This document shows, one piece after another, positions 32,620-44,990 of a DNA stretch of 64,000 bases; the stretch's first letter is position 1, and each line of letters starts with the position of its first letter. Origin of the DNA: Maniola hyperantus (lineage: Eukaryota > Arthropoda > Insecta > Lepidoptera > Nymphalidae); contig NC_048539.1 in the NCBI RefSeq assembly GCF_902806685.2, positions 8,940,501 through 9,004,500 on the forward strand. The letters run 5' to 3'. A model generated the notes under the pieces. That model had not been told where the DNA came from. It ran no database searches and saw only the letters and a list, made by a program, of their open reading frames with translations. The translations under genes and the position numbers were made by a program.

Positions 32620-34195
32620 ATCATTAAAAATATAAATAATAGTAATATTGTTATTACTAAACCAATCAAACAGCCGTATTTTCTAGGAATCAGATCAGTT
32701 AAATGCACAAACGATAAGAAACGGTTCCAAACATAAGTTGTGTAAGTAATCGAATTGAAATAAAATTAAAAAGTTATTAAAAGTTAAAATATAATTCTAT
32801 TGTTTTAAAAAAGTTAAATGTCTCTACAGCATGTGTATTATGAATTAAAAATTAAATGAATTGTATTAATAGTTAAATGCAACTTCAATATTAGTAAATG
32901 AAATCGAATAATAATTTACAATGAACGATATTAGATTCTAACAATCGAACGTCCTTCAATGATACTTTGATGCGGAAATTAGTCGACAAAAACCTACGTA
33001 AGTACAGTGCAAGAAAGAATAGTGACACGTAATTTAAGATATTATCGTTACCTATTTAATTTCATTGCAATTTCCAAACGTTTACATAATTTTACCAGAT
33101 ATTTAACATAGAAAAACAATTACACAAACAGTTTATTTGACCTAGCACGTGTTTTTAATCGATAAATTGATCGATAGTTTATTATTACCTACTAATTAAT
33201 GATTTTAGATAATTCTAAATTAAGGCTTGTCAGTAATTTTTGTAAGTTTTAACTGTAGTCTACCAATAAAATTGATTGCAGAATTGTTATATTTGCCCTA
33301 TTTTATCTACGAATTTCCCGAGCTATAAGGTGAATTCATGATGGCTAAATATAATTGCGCATACAAAGTCTTTACATAAAATGTGTGGGAAATCACAAGG
33401 TAAGGTAGGTAAGTAGTTTATTATTATATCCGTTTTATTCGTAAAAAAGTACTACTTATTGCGAAAACTAGCCATGTGCCTGATGGGATATCCCATCATC
33501 TCCTATTTTACCACCTTAGAGGCTTAAGAGTCGATTTACACTGGCAAGTGAATGAAAATACTAGTTGGCTGTCAGTCAATTGAAGAGTTTTATAAACTAT
33601 GTGCATGTATAACATTATAGGGCACCTAAAAATTAAAATACAGGCCTAGAAATAAACATTGCCTAGCGTATCAAATAGTTTTAGCGCATTGTATCTAGCA
33701 CAATGTTTACTAGACTTTAACAAAAACTCGATTAATTCTTTAATCGGTCTCTCGAGCGTGGGATTAGGATCGCAGATTTAGGTATAAACTTTATTCAATG
33801 TATACTTTTCCAGCCGCCTGTCTGACCTTCAGCTTTTAGCGTAGAGCCGGAACATTTATCACGGAGTCTTATTCAGATAAATATTTGCTTTGGAAGTACT
33901 GATATGGATATATTTTTATGATAATTTCCTTATCTTTATTAATAAGCAATTTATAATAATAATATAATATCTGTAGACCTACTAGCAACTTTTTGTTAAC
34001 GCGGCATATTTGCCTCTTATGGTTATAAAATATAAGTAGGTATATTTATCTGTCTTTAGTTTTCTACTACTTGTCTTTACTAACTTAAATATTAAAAATC
34101 TGGATATACCTACATAATTATGTATACCTTTGTAAACAATATTCTGCATTTTGTATTATTTTGTTATATAGTTTAGCAATAACGTTCAATTCCAT
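32620..34195. other. Intergenic, nothing recognised
   Basis: 1.6 kb of AT-rich sequence without a supported gene or repeat. Confidence 0.5.
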
Positions 34196-34197
34196 TT

Positions 34198-34655
34198 TTA
34201 GGGTTCCGTTGTAAACAAGGAACCCTTATAGTTTCGCCATGTCCGTCCGTCTGTCCGTCCGTCCGTCCGTCCTCGGTTACTCTCAGAGACTATTAGTGCT
34301 AGACATCTGTAATTTGGCATGGGTATAAATATTAATCACGCCGACAAAGTGGTGAAATAAAATTGTGATAAATATTTTTTTTAGGGTAGCTCCCCTACAT
34401 GTAAAATGGGGATGATTTTTTTTTTCCCGTCTACCCCATAGTGTGGGGTATCGTTGAATAGGTCTTTTAAAAATACTGTGGGCGTGGGAACATCATTTTG
34501 CGATCTCTAGATCCGTTTGTAAAACATGATGTTTTAAAGTGCTAATTTTTATTCGATTCAAGTGTGTGTAACCCCCCCCTCTAGGTCAGCTATAATAATT
34601 GTGACTACGGAACCCTACAGGGCGCGTGGCCCGCCACAAAATGGCCGGTTTTTTA
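34198..34655. repeat. Interspersed repeat, AGGGTTCCGTTGTAAACAAG type
   Basis: Fuller copy of 20468-20765, ending GGAACCCTACAGGGCGCGTG and ACAAAATGGCCGGTTTTTTA; contains a (GTCC)n run at 34242-34272. Confidence 0.75.
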
Positions 34656-35025
34656 TAAAAATAGCACTAGCAATATAAAATAGTAAAGGTACATATTTAT
34701 GTAGGTACCTACTAGCTACACTTGGCTCAGTCTGATATTAATTGATTATTAGGACGGACAACATTCCCGTACCCGTTTCATCGTTATATTTCGGTATAAA
34801 AAGTATACGAAATTACTGTTTAGAAATCCAACGTTGTTTTTTTTTTAAATCAATCCATATTCAATAAGCTGACTGACTATTTTTCGAGTTTTGCGGGCAC
34901 AAACATACGGAAGCTGTGTTTTTATATAATATTTATAAAGACTGACAAGATTTAGGCTGCTTTTCTACCAAAGGTGTGCTATGATACGTTTGCTATAGAT
35001 GTGTGTGATATCCACCAATCATTTT

Positions 35026-35452
35026 AAGGGTTCCGTACCTCAAAAGCAAAAACAGAACCCTTATAGGATCACTTTGTTGTCTGTCTGTCTGTCCGTCTGT
35101 CTGTCAAGAAACCTACAGGGTACTTCCCGTTGACCTAGAATCATGAAATTTGGCAGGTAGGTGGGTCTTATAACTGGCTTTAGGGGAAAAATCTGAAAAT
35201 TGTGAATTTGTGGTTACATCACACAATAAAAATTAAATTGTGGTCATGAAGTAATAATTTGTATTTTCAATTTTCTAACTAAGATAACTATATCAAGTGG
35301 GGTATCATATGAAAGGGCTTTACCTGTGCATTCTAAAACAGATTGTTATTTATTTTTATGCATCATAGTTTTTGAATTATTGTGCAAAATGTCGAAAATA
35401 TACGCAACCCTCGTTGCGCGAGCCTGACTCGCACTTGGCCAGTTTTTTTTAA
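35026..35452 (-). repeat. GGCCAAGTGCGAGT-family repeat, reverse
   Basis: AGGGTTCCGTACCTCAAAAG to GACTCGCACTTGGCCAGTTT with GTCTGTCTGTCTGTCCGTCT inside; nearly complete. Confidence 0.85.
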
Positions 35453-36840
35453 TTAACTAAACTAAAATACTAACAAAAATAAAACGTATGAGCCTAGATT
35501 AAGGTGTACTGAATCTAATAAGACTAAAAGTGTCTAATTTTGTAAACGTTTGGAGGGGTAAAACGTTATCATCTGAAACAATATTTCAAGAATAAAATGT
35601 AGGCTTTAAATGCCTACTGGACTTGAAACTCTCTCTATCTTTCACGAGGAGAAGGCAGCGAAGCGGCATGAAACAGATAGCAGTTTTGAAAATACATACT
35701 CGCGTCGCGTTTTGTCACTAGACGATAGTCTTAATAATACTTAGTTTTATCGAATTGGTTTTAAAATATTGTTGGAGGATTTTAACTTTTATTCTGGCTT
35801 TTATATGATAAACTGACACATTAAAATATCATTGAGATTTTGCATGTGGATTTTCTCTAGGTATAAACGTTATAGCACCTCACTTAGAAAAGATTTTCAG
35901 AAATTTTACTCAATGCGAATGCGAAGTCGGCGTGGGTCAGCTACTTTTATAATAAGATCGAGTATTCAGGGTTAAATACCAGCAACTCTCAAAAACTTGT
36001 TCGTTTTGAATTATTATGATTTATTAATTAAGTTGTTTATTTTCTTAATGTTTCTCTGAACTACAGTTTTTGATAGGCACCTAATTGATAACTGCAATAT
36101 TTTATATCGATAAGATGAATATTTAAACAATTAACTTGTGTTTAGTTACTTATCTATGAAGTTTTCCAAAAAGTGAAACGAATTATTATACTATTAAAAC
36201 TATTGTGAAAACACATTGATGTCGAAACTAATAATTTTACATCCAGGTAGGTATAGGTTATACTGTTATGACCTACAATGACTCGCTCAAAACTTTTAAT
36301 AGTCACTCAAGGGTATTAAAAGTGTCGTAAGCCAACAAAGACATTACCATAATAGCACTAAACTTGTTAATTCAGTTTGGAATTTGCACTTAAAGACCTG
36401 TTTGTTAAAAGATATAGAATATCTAATTGTATTTTTTATAGAACTCAAATAAGATATCTACTATCGCATATAATAAACCTGGATTTCCGTAGGTATACTC
36501 GTACAGACTCATATATTATGCTAAGCGAACGCTACTTACGTTGCTACTGTTACGTTCAGATTTAGAAAATCCGTATTTTTTACTCGTTAGAAATTGATGG
36601 TCTAAACGAGATTAGGTATATGATTTAGATTATGTTTAGGAAGAATAAATTAATTATAATAAACACATTTTTCGTTTTCATGCTATTCATAAAGTTAATT
36701 ACATACTTTGTTCTTCATCATGGAGTTCTATTAAACATTAATAAAGATTTTATCTGTCATAATGCACTACCAAAATATGGCTCAGATGAATCTCCGGAAT
36801 GAATAAAGCCGCAACAGTGGTATCCAATTAAGTAGATTGC
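35453..36840. other. Intergenic, nothing recognised
   Basis: AT-rich. The weak frame at 36377-36565 has no recognisable motif. Confidence 0.5.
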
Positions 36841-36844
36841 TAAT

Positions 36845-36945
36845 AAAAGTGAAATCGTAGCGAGTGCAGTGGCCGCTCAACGTTCGCGAAGACGTGAACG
36901 CGCGCCACGGTGACGCGCTACAGTACGACGCGTACGCTTTCAGAG
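36845..36945 (+). promoter_or_regulatory. Small GC-rich island before a tandem array
   Basis: GTAGCGAGTGCAGTGGCCGC followed by CpG-rich GCGAAGACGTGAACGCGCGC. The pattern resembles an insect initiator with a downstream AGACGTG-like motif, but the spacing is not exact. Function uncertain. Confidence 0.2.
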
Positions 36946-37375
36946 TGTCCAATACACTTTGTCTTCTTAAATCCTAAAAGAGACGTGGATGCTTCAAGGG
37001 TGTCCAATACACTTCTTCTTCTTAAATCCTAGTAGAGACGCGGACTCTTCCAGGGTGTCCAATATACTTCTTCTTTTTAAATCCTAGTAGAGACGCCGAG
37101 GCTTCTAGGGTGTCCAATATACTTTTTCTTCTTAAATCCTAGAAGATACACGGACGCTTCTAGGGTGTCCAATATACTTTCGTCTTCTTAAATCCTGGTA
37201 GAGACGCCGAGGCTTTTAGGGTGTCCAATATACTTCTTCTTCTTAAATCCTAGTAGAGACGCCGAAGCTTCTAGGGTGTCCAATATACTTCTTCTTAAAC
37301 CCTAATAGAGACGCGGACGCTTCCAGGGTGTCCAATATACTACTTCTTCTTAAATCCTAGCAAAGACGCGAATAT
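36941..37375. repeat. 55-bp tandem repeat, about eight copies
   Basis: GTGTCCAATA starts at 36945, 37000, 37055, 37110, 37165, 37221, 37276 and 37328. Unit: GTGTCCAATATACTTCTTCT, then TAAATCCTAGTAGAGACG and CTTCTAGG. Copies vary by several bases, so the array is not brand new. It stops exactly where the Helitron-like element begins. Confidence 0.95.
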
Positions 37376-37575
37376 AAAAGGAAAACGTGACTGACTGACG
37401 GACTGATCTATCAACGCACAGTCAAACTACTGGATGGATCATGCTGAAATTTGGCTTGCAGATAGCTATAATGACGTAGAAATCCGCTGAGAAAGGATTT
37501 TTGAAAATTCAAGGGGTAAAATAGGGGTTTGAAATTGGTGTAGTCCACGCGGACGAAGTCGCAGGCATAAGCTAG
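37373..37575 (+). mobile_element. Helitron-like element joined to the tandem array
   Basis: AATATAAAAGGAAAACGTGA to GCAGGCATAAGCTAG. The usual TC start is missing and replaced by the last array unit. Confidence 0.75.
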
Positions 37576-38183
37576 ATAATTAAAACAACTTTATTTAAAA
37601 GCAATAAAAGTGTTTTTTCAAACAAGAACTATTTTCTCAGTCTCATGCTCGCCGAGTTGGTACCTACATAGTATTGTGATGATACCCGTTGTCAGAGATC
37701 ACGGTCATTTGCCTGTTTTAAAACTAGCTCTAACACTTACTTTTGTTTACGTGATTCTTGAAGACGTGTTTTTAAGCTGGCCCATTATACTACTTATTAA
37801 ATTCTTATTCATACAGTTAAGTTATAGTCTTCAAATATCAACAAAAGTTATGATTTGATCAAATTGTGAACACTGAGTTTGCGCTTTCGTTTGCATAACC
37901 TGATTGACCGAATTGCAATTATAAAGTGAATATTAAATACATTTGATTTCACACTATGTTTTCAAAACGTGCTATAAACTTCGTATTGAACGAAGGATTA
38001 ATGAAAACGATTATTGAATGGTTTCCTTAATTTATTCATATTTTACACCTACATCTTTTGTATTAGAAATTGAATAATAAATGAAGCTCGTTACTTCTCT
38101 CGGACAACATCTTTGATTACGGCGATTTGTGATATAACTGATTAAAACATGTGCTTGATTTAACAGTTTTAGACGCTCTATAA
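37576..38183. other. Intergenic
   Basis: An open frame at 37610-37858 (plus) encodes a hydrophobic stretch (ending LKLALTLTFVYVILEDVF and more) with no recognised family; not supported as a gene. Confidence 0.35.
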
Positions 38184-38432
38184 TCTATATATATAAAAGG
38201 AAAAGCTGACTGACTGACTGACAAACTGACTGATCTATCAATTCACAGCTCAAACAAGTGGACGGATCGTTGAAATTGGCATGAAATTTGTCGTGAAAAT
38301 TGGCATGCAGATAGCTATTATGACGTAGACATCCGCTAAGAAAGGATTTTTGAAAATTCAACCCCTAAAGTGGTAAAATAGGGGTTTGAAATTTGTCTAG
38401 TCCACGCGGACGTAGTCGCGGGAGTAAGCTAG
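38184..38432 (+). mobile_element. Helitron-like element
   Basis: TCTATATATATAAAAGGAAA to GTCGCGGGAGTAAGCTAG, with an internal duplication of TTGAAATTGGCATG / GAAAATTGGCATGC. Confidence 0.8.
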
Positions 38433-39920
38433 TATATTATAACATTTCTTATAACATTTCATTTCTTTTACATAACATTTGATGATGATAATTATTCAGT
38501 TATGTCTATTTTAACTTAGGTAAACATACTTACCTATTTAGACTTTTTTAACTGCTTTTTGTCAATCTTACCACTGTTCTGCATCGATAGGTTCCGTGTA
38601 TTGGGAATTTCTTCTCGTACCTATTTTAAATCTGAATTATGGCGTTGTATACTGTACCCTAATTGAACAACAACACGTAAAAGATATACCTAGTTGGTGC
38701 CCAAACTGATACTGGTGGTGATTGACATATTCAATTTTTTATCTAGTAGGTGCCTATTATTCCCTTTGCTACAATATTTTCGTATTATTTATAATGCAGA
38801 ACAATGACGCTATTCATATTCACTCTGCATAGCATAACTTAGCGAGACGAGAACCACGTAGGTAGGTACATTGTAGGTAGGTTACATCGTGGTTGGGCTG
38901 TAGACACGTAATAATATGTAACAAATGATTTAGATATCCAAATATGAGAATTTATTGCATCCTTTTTGGATGGCGGCTTTTTGTTTGTGTTCGTATGTAG
39001 GTATTCGTTTCCTTTGTAAGACGTGTAAAGATACCAGTAACTTCAATGCATCTAACTGTGAACCATTTTTACTTCGTACCTAAATGAGATAAACTATCGC
39101 ATTACTACAATTTGATTGTATTACTAGCACCGCTATTCGTAGTCTGTGTATTGTATGAGTCAGCTAGTGCTTGTTCGTTGTTAAGGACTTTGACTAGTTT
39201 TCTTAAGTACAGTATCACGAGGAGTAGAGGAAAACGTGTCCGAGGTCCGAGCGGTGAGCTCGTTTCGGTACGGACATGATTTATCTCCGGCTTAGATCCG
39301 GTTCGTTCGGAGGCAGCACCCACGCCTGGCTTGCTGTACTAGTATTATCATGCTAAAACGATCAACCGATACATAACAATTAAACGTTCGCTTTGAAATT
39401 GCATTTTTATTACTGTAAACAAATATTTATTTATGAAAATAAATAGGAAATGCGAATGCAGAGTCCAAACTTCTTGTTTACATTTCATGCTTCCAGTAGG
39501 CAGGTACATATTATAAAAGAGGATACTTATATGAATATGTACGTACATGAGAAAAGTACCGGCCCGGAAGTTTATAAATATAGCGTCAGTGAGAAATAAT
39601 TAGGAATGTGTATCTAATTCCATTTTGCCGTGCAATAGAAATTTCTAATTCGTGATGTTACTTGGCGAGACCTCATACGAATCACGTGAAGTATTTTTAA
39701 ATGTCAATAATTTTACTTCACATTGAGTGTGATGTGCCATTACGTGTTAATGGTTAAAAGTGATTCGTTTTGCCTCGCCTTGAATGTATATTTGATTTGA
39801 TCTTTCAGAGAATGTTGGTCAAGTGCCTATTTCTTGTGATGTTCTCTTCGATCGAACAGTTATAAACCGTGATTTTATTGAAATCCGAAATAATATCATT
39901 ACATCTTAGTCAATATTTGT
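38433..39920. other. Intergenic, nothing firmly recognised
   Basis: A GC-richer patch at 39220-39330 (GTCCGAGGTCCGAGCGGTGA) is unassigned. Confidence 0.45.
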
Positions 39921-39961
39921 TTAATGCGTATATAAGTGTTTTATTTCGTTTTGCTTAATCC

Positions 39962-40215
39962 AGGTTGGAAGGGCCGGGCCGAGCCAGCTTAATGCTACTA
40001 AACCTCTACCAAATATGCGAAGTAAGATTACAGCGTATAGCTTTAACAAAACTCGTGAAGCAGGGCCTTTTGCTGATTTGTTGATAATCGTTGAGTACCT
40101 ATTTGGGAGTTTTAATGAACCCCGTTTGACCTGTGAGGTATTTGAGAAAACAGCTGACGTCAGTGAAAAGGAAAGTCTGAAAAGACACATGACAAATCAA
40201 CATGATTGCTCATAG
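39962..40215 (+). other. Open segment with protein-like composition
   Basis: After a possible acceptor (TTAATCCAG) the frame reads VGRAGPSQLNATKPLPNM, then MRSKITAYSFNKTREAGPF and ends SLKRHMTNQHDCS before TAG. No family was recognised; the last part faintly resembles the end of a C2H2 finger but lacks the cysteine pair. A GC-rich patch follows at 40240-40400. It may be an exon or a transposon remnant. Confidence 0.2.
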
Positions 40216-40399
40216 ATCATGCAAATGGAGCAGCGCTTGTGCTATTATCTAGACACATCACGATCGTTTGACGTGGCTCTCACGTCGACTGCCGAGCGAC
40301 TCTCGTGACTCAGAGCGAGCCTGCGCCGTGTCATCAACGCCGTACCGTATTACGGTTACTGCATCACACGCATATCGGACCGTATTAATATTCCCAAAC

Positions 40400-41490
40400 A
40401 ATAAATTAGCTTCGCGTGGCTTTGCTCCAGCTCTTTAGGTGTATATATCTCGGATATGATAAAATATGGTAGGTATATTTCTAAAATCTCATAATTTGAA
40501 AGAGGCACTAATTTTGTAAAGCATCGTCATTATCAACAATATTTGCATATGTACCTAGGTTTTTCCGAAGTCGCGCCAAATCATGCGTTCCGCCGTGATT
40601 TGTAAGTCAAGCTAAAATATTCGCTCAGGACTGATTTTTCAACCGTCAATAAAATTAAACTTTAACTAACTGATAAATATGACTTTTAGGTTTTTCAAAA
40701 CAAAAACTGTAAAAATGGCAAATTTCCTCAGGTAAATATTGTTTTGGGTGTTTGTAATATCGACCCTTTATTGTAATATATTAAGCTGACCCTGGTTAAA
40801 TTATAGGTACAAGAAACATATTAATATGATAAATAATAAAATAACAGACTAACTAATTGTTATCATGTGTTTAAAAAACGATACATTTTAAGTCATTCAT
40901 TTGAAAGAATTTAGTGAACAAACGAAAGTCATGCACCCTACATACTCATTCAAATTCAAGCAATTAAATCGCAGGCTGAAATTATAATCGTTTATTTATC
41001 AAAGTCAAAGTAGATGTGTTTGTAATTTTGTACATTTCATTTTTTGTAGACGGCAATTTAGCGCGGGCTGATTTGCGCACACTTTCATCGCTGCCCGTCG
41101 CTTGTCAATGCATCATCATTACTAATTGACCGTTTGACCTCAACTTATAATTTGTTTTCTTCGTGTATTGTGACTCCGATAATGTATAAAACATTATTTA
41201 CACCTGTTCCCTTCCATTCAATTTGAATAAGCTTAGATTGATTAGCTTATATATTCAATTCGGTACGTCAAGCAAATTAATAAACGTTAATATCTTACAA
41301 TATTTTATTTAAGAAAAATATAATTGATCTAATAGTTGCAAATGTTTTCGCTATGGTTGTCTTGCTTTGGTGCAAACTATAATAATAATAATAATTGTGA
41401 AATTGAAATATTTATCAGAACGCATATAATCGATTGCAAATATTTTAATTGTTGTCTAGAGCAAAAGTAGCGTCGCCTATATTACATATT
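40400..41490. other. Intergenic, nothing recognised
   Basis: AT-rich, no supported feature; a short (AATAAT)n run near 41380. Confidence 0.5.
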
Positions 41491-41762
41491 ATTTAATTTC
41501 TTTAGAGAGAGCTCGAATATCTGGGCCATGTTATGCGCAACCCAAAATACGATCTACTGCAGCTTATAATACAGGGCAAGATAAAAGGCAGACGTAGACC
41601 TGGCCGTAGACGAATATCCTGGCTTAAGAACCTTCGCCAGTGGTTTAACATAAGTACAAGATCACTGTTTAGGGCAGCAGTAAACAAGATCCAGTTAGCC
41701 TTAATGATTGCCAACCTCCGGTAGGAGATGGCACTTGAAGAAGAAGAATTTAATTTCTTTAG
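41491..41762 (+). mobile_element. 5'-truncated LINE tail with 15-bp target-site duplication
   Basis: Reads ELEYLGHVMRNPKYDLLQLI, KGRRRPGRRRISWLKNLRQW and VNKIQLALMIANLR with stop, a standard lepidopteran RTE-like LINE C-terminus in one open frame, then a GAAGAAGAA tail. ATTTAATTTCTTTAG is repeated exactly at 41491-41505 and 41748-41762. Confidence 0.85.
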
Positions 41763-42261
41763 GCTGAGGAAATTGACTTTTAATTAATTAATAAATATCT
41801 GAATCTAATCTGTGCCCTCTGACTGTGATGGGTATCACAAGTGTGAAGGAAGAAAAGAACTTTCAATGCTGTTTATTAAAATGCCCATGGGTCAGCTACA
41901 CGTTGCGTTGGGTTGACCGGTAAAGCTTTAAGCAAAAAGTAACCGGTAAAGCTTTTTGCATAGTGCTGAAAATAAGCCTTTCAGACAGGTGATGCTGCTT
42001 ACCTATTTAGCAAATATTTCAATTTGTGTAGCATTTTTATTTCTCAAATTTATTTGCAATACTCATTAAAATCACATTTTTTTAATGTTTACAAAAAAAA
42101 ACAGAAAATTCTTAAAATTGCGGTTGAATGCGTTCGACTCGACTAGCAGTGAGGTAGGACCTTAGTTGCGAGGTGGTCAGGACTCAAGAGTGAAGAATCT
42201 CCTGACAATGCGTGCCGTCTCAAGAAGTATTGCCTTCTGTAGACAAGACAGTTATTTATTA
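41763..42261. other. Intergenic
   Basis: A direct repeat, ACCGGTAAAGCTTT at about 41918 and 41942, is the only thing noticed. Confidence 0.5.
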
Positions 42262-42481
42262 CTAGCTTATGCTCACGACTTCGTCCGCGTTGACGACATA
42301 AATTTCAAACCCCTATTTCACCCTCTTAGGGATTGAATTTTCAAAAATCCTTTATTAGTGGATGCCTACGTCATAATAGCTATCTGCATTCTGCATGCCA
42401 AACAGCCCAACCCGTCTAGTAGTTAGGGCTGTGCATTGATAGATCAGTCAGTCAGTCACCTTTTCTTTTTATATATTTAGA
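42262..42481 (-). mobile_element. Helitron-like element
   Basis: CTAGCTTATGCTCACGACTT to CCTTTTCTTTTTATATATTT; the CATTCTGCATG stretch is duplicated. Confidence 0.75.
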
Positions 42482-43089
42482 TATTAAGAAGGTACTATTT
42501 TCTTGTTATTAAGAGTCTAATATAATAAGTAGGTATCTTGTACTACGTAGCTTGTAAATTGTTTATGAATGAAGACGTGTCTCGTAATCAGTATTTAGGT
42601 AAGTGCTCATAAATAAATAATATCCAAAAAGAAGTTTCAAGTATTCATGCAGATGCGGATCTTTGGAAGTAATAAATTACTTCTAAAGCTATAATTAAGT
42701 GAAGATTCTCACTAAAATAAATTAGTTTTTTAACGTTGTAAAATCAAAGTTTGAGGTGGCCGTGACGCTTCAGGCGGTTTATGAAGCTTTGGGTCAGTGG
42801 CCAATGGCCATAGCGACGCGCAAAACTACTTTCATCCACACCGCTCACGACTTGTATTATCGGTGCATCATTCCATTAGCCCCACCCGTAATCCTAACCA
42901 CCATCTATACAAATTTTGCCCTAGTGGTAATATAGGTACATTTCAAATAAAAATATGCTTTGAACTTATTTTAAAAGTTGTATGAGAGCTTTCGTATGAA
43001 TTTATTATCGACTGGACTCATCATCATCATCATCGTCAACCGATAGACGTTCACTGCAGCACATACATAGGTCTTTTGTAGGGACTTAC

Positions 43090-43327
43090 ACAGGGTTCTA
43101 AGTATGGGGAACCCCCAAAAATTTATTGTTTTTTTTTTTCTATTATTGTGTGAAAATCTTAATGCGGTTCACAGAATACATCTACTTACCAAGTTTCAAC
43201 AGCATAAGTTCTTATAGTTTCGGAAAAAAGTGGCTGTGACATACGGACGGACAGACGGACAGACTGATAGACATGACGAATCCATAAGGGTTCCGTTTTT
43301 TGCCATTTGGCTACGGAACCCTAAAAA
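43090..43327 (-). repeat. Interspersed repeat, GTTCCGTAGCCAAATGGCAA type
   Basis: Complement carries AGGGTTCCGTAGCCAAATGG, GTCTGTCCGTCTGTCCGTCC and CTTGGTAAGTAGATGTATTC; same family as 63657-63945. Confidence 0.8.
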
Positions 43328-43406
43328 TCATTGGAAGCCTTTTAAATAGCTACGTAATGATAATAATATTATCACTTATTAACAGTTTAAACGGCTTTAT
43401 ACCTAG

Positions 43407-43552
43407 GTATTATCATAAACGGAGACACATGCAAACATGTCTCAGTAATATGGACCCCGGAACTAAAACCGATATTATGATCATGCTAAACGCTAAAGAA
43501 GGCTATAAAGTTTATGAGATTAACTTCAATGCAGTAAAATTATTATTAAAGT
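43407..43552 (+). other. Open segment, possible exon
   Basis: After a possible acceptor (TATACCTAG) the frame reads YYHKRRHMQTCLSN, MDPGTKTDIMIMLNAKEGYK and VYEINFNAVKLLLK, then stops. Composition is protein-like. No family recognised; could belong to the same unknown plus-strand gene as 45179-45237. Confidence 0.22.
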
Positions 43553-43554
43553 AA

Positions 43555-44427
43555 TATAACTAATTGTTACCTAAGACCTTAGAGCTTTTAACGACAACGA
43601 GTAAGATTAGCAATATAGTTTACTTGTATATAATGTTATTTTGAGTAAGTATGTTGATATTAAGTAGGTCTGCAACTCGTAAACGAGATTATACCTCTAA
43701 GTTGCAATTTGAAGGCTGACCACACACTGACTTTTTCCACCAAATTTTCCTTCAATTATTACACTTAATAAACACAACCTGATCCAGTGTAAACTGCACT
43801 CGGGCTTTAAGAATACTTTTATATCACTTGTTTATGTCCTGTGGTATGAATTTTCAATCGTCATTGGTCAAATAGCCTTTATGTTGGAAATTGCAATTTA
43901 AGCTAATTCGTCGAAAGAAAAAATAGACCTTGCAATTATACAATTTTTCACATTCCTAAGTACTTCTCAGTTTTCGAGTTTTATAGGTATCATTTTTGTT
44001 ATGTTAGCGTAATGGCACTATATCTCGTACTTCCTTTTGAAATCAATTCGGGATGTTATTATGAAACTATTGTAGCGTAACTAAATAACATAAAATCTAC
44101 ATTATTAGTTATTACTAATACTGTACTAAGCTCCAATAGGTACCATTTATCTATAATTCTAAATTAATCATAAAATTTGAGGATATTGCGCATTTAACGA
44201 TCACAACATTTCTGTTTAATACAAGAGAGATCTTTGACGGGATTTCTCATAGGTTTATAACTACGGTGAGACATATTTTATGACTTCAGCAGTGTCTACT
44301 TGGTATAAATATGTTTTGTAATAGACAACAGCTTATGGATTACTGAAGTATCGGGCATCATCTTGTAAAGGTCAGCTTTCTCGCTGCACGTTACATGTTT
44401 CCTGGTGATGAGCCTATTTATAAGCAA
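43555..44427. other. Intergenic, nothing recognised
   Basis: AT-rich, no supported feature. Confidence 0.5.
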
Positions 44428-44657
44428 CTAGCTGATACCCGCGACTTCGTCCGCGTGGAATTAGGTTTTTAAAAATCCCATGGGAATTCTTTGGTTTTCC
44501 GGTATAAAAAGTAGCCTATGTCACTCTCCAGGTCTTTATCTATACCCATGCAAAAAATCACGTCAATTCGTTGCATCGTTGCGACGTGATTGAAGGACAA
44601 ACCAACAAACCAATAAACCAACAAACAAACGCACTTTCGCATTTATAATAAGGGTAC
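44428..44657 (-). mobile_element. Helitron-like short element
   Basis: CTAGCTGATACCCGCGACTT, AAAAATCCCATGGGAATTCT, GTTGCATCGTTGCGACGTGA, and the end GCACTTTCGCATTTATAATA. Confidence 0.75.
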
Positions 44658-44680
44658 TGATTTATAAATAGGTTTAGTCC

Positions 44681-44832
44681 GCGACAGTAACAGGTCGTGA
44701 TGGCAATCGGGGTATGTGGCGAAGGGACGCCCCGCACACCCGCAAGTCACTCGTACTCGCCCGCACCGGGTTAGCGCGTGAACTGTGCAGGTGTGCGGGG
44801 CGTTTTCTCTCCGATTGGCATCTTTCTGTCGC
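44681..44832. mobile_element. GC-rich palindromic MITE
   Basis: GCGACAGTAACAGGTCGTGA with GGCAATCGGGG at the left and CCGATTGGCATCTTTCTGTCGC at the right pair as ends; the centre has GCCCGCACCGGGTTAGCGCG. Related copies at 45537-45667 and 59182-59297. Confidence 0.7.
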
Positions 44833-44899
44833 GTAATATACCTACTATATTTTTAAGGGAAGTATGGCGTTGTGATGAGTGACAACGCTTTTATATCAA

Positions 44900-44990
44900 T
44901 CGACTGCGATTGTCAATGTTGACCCAAGTCGCTAACTAGATGGGTGACCGACTTCGAAGATCAGAATTCGGTCACCCATCCAGTTACCGT
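44900..44990 (+). repeat. 5S rRNA-related fragment with an inverted copy
   Basis: GCGATTGTCAATGTTGACCC and AACTAGATGGGTGACCGACT echo the 5S internal promoter region, as at 18250-18380. A reversed piece (TTCGGTCACCCATCCAGTTA, about 44967-44986) follows directly, giving a small palindrome. Confidence 0.5.

Noticed and set aside
36941..37375. CRISPR-like array
   Set aside because: The 55-bp units are directly adjacent with no unique spacers and the DNA is eukaryotic; it is a minisatellite.
37610..37858. Membrane protein gene
   Set aside because: A single hydrophobic open frame in AT-rich DNA; T-rich codons give hydrophobic residues by chance and no family was recognised.
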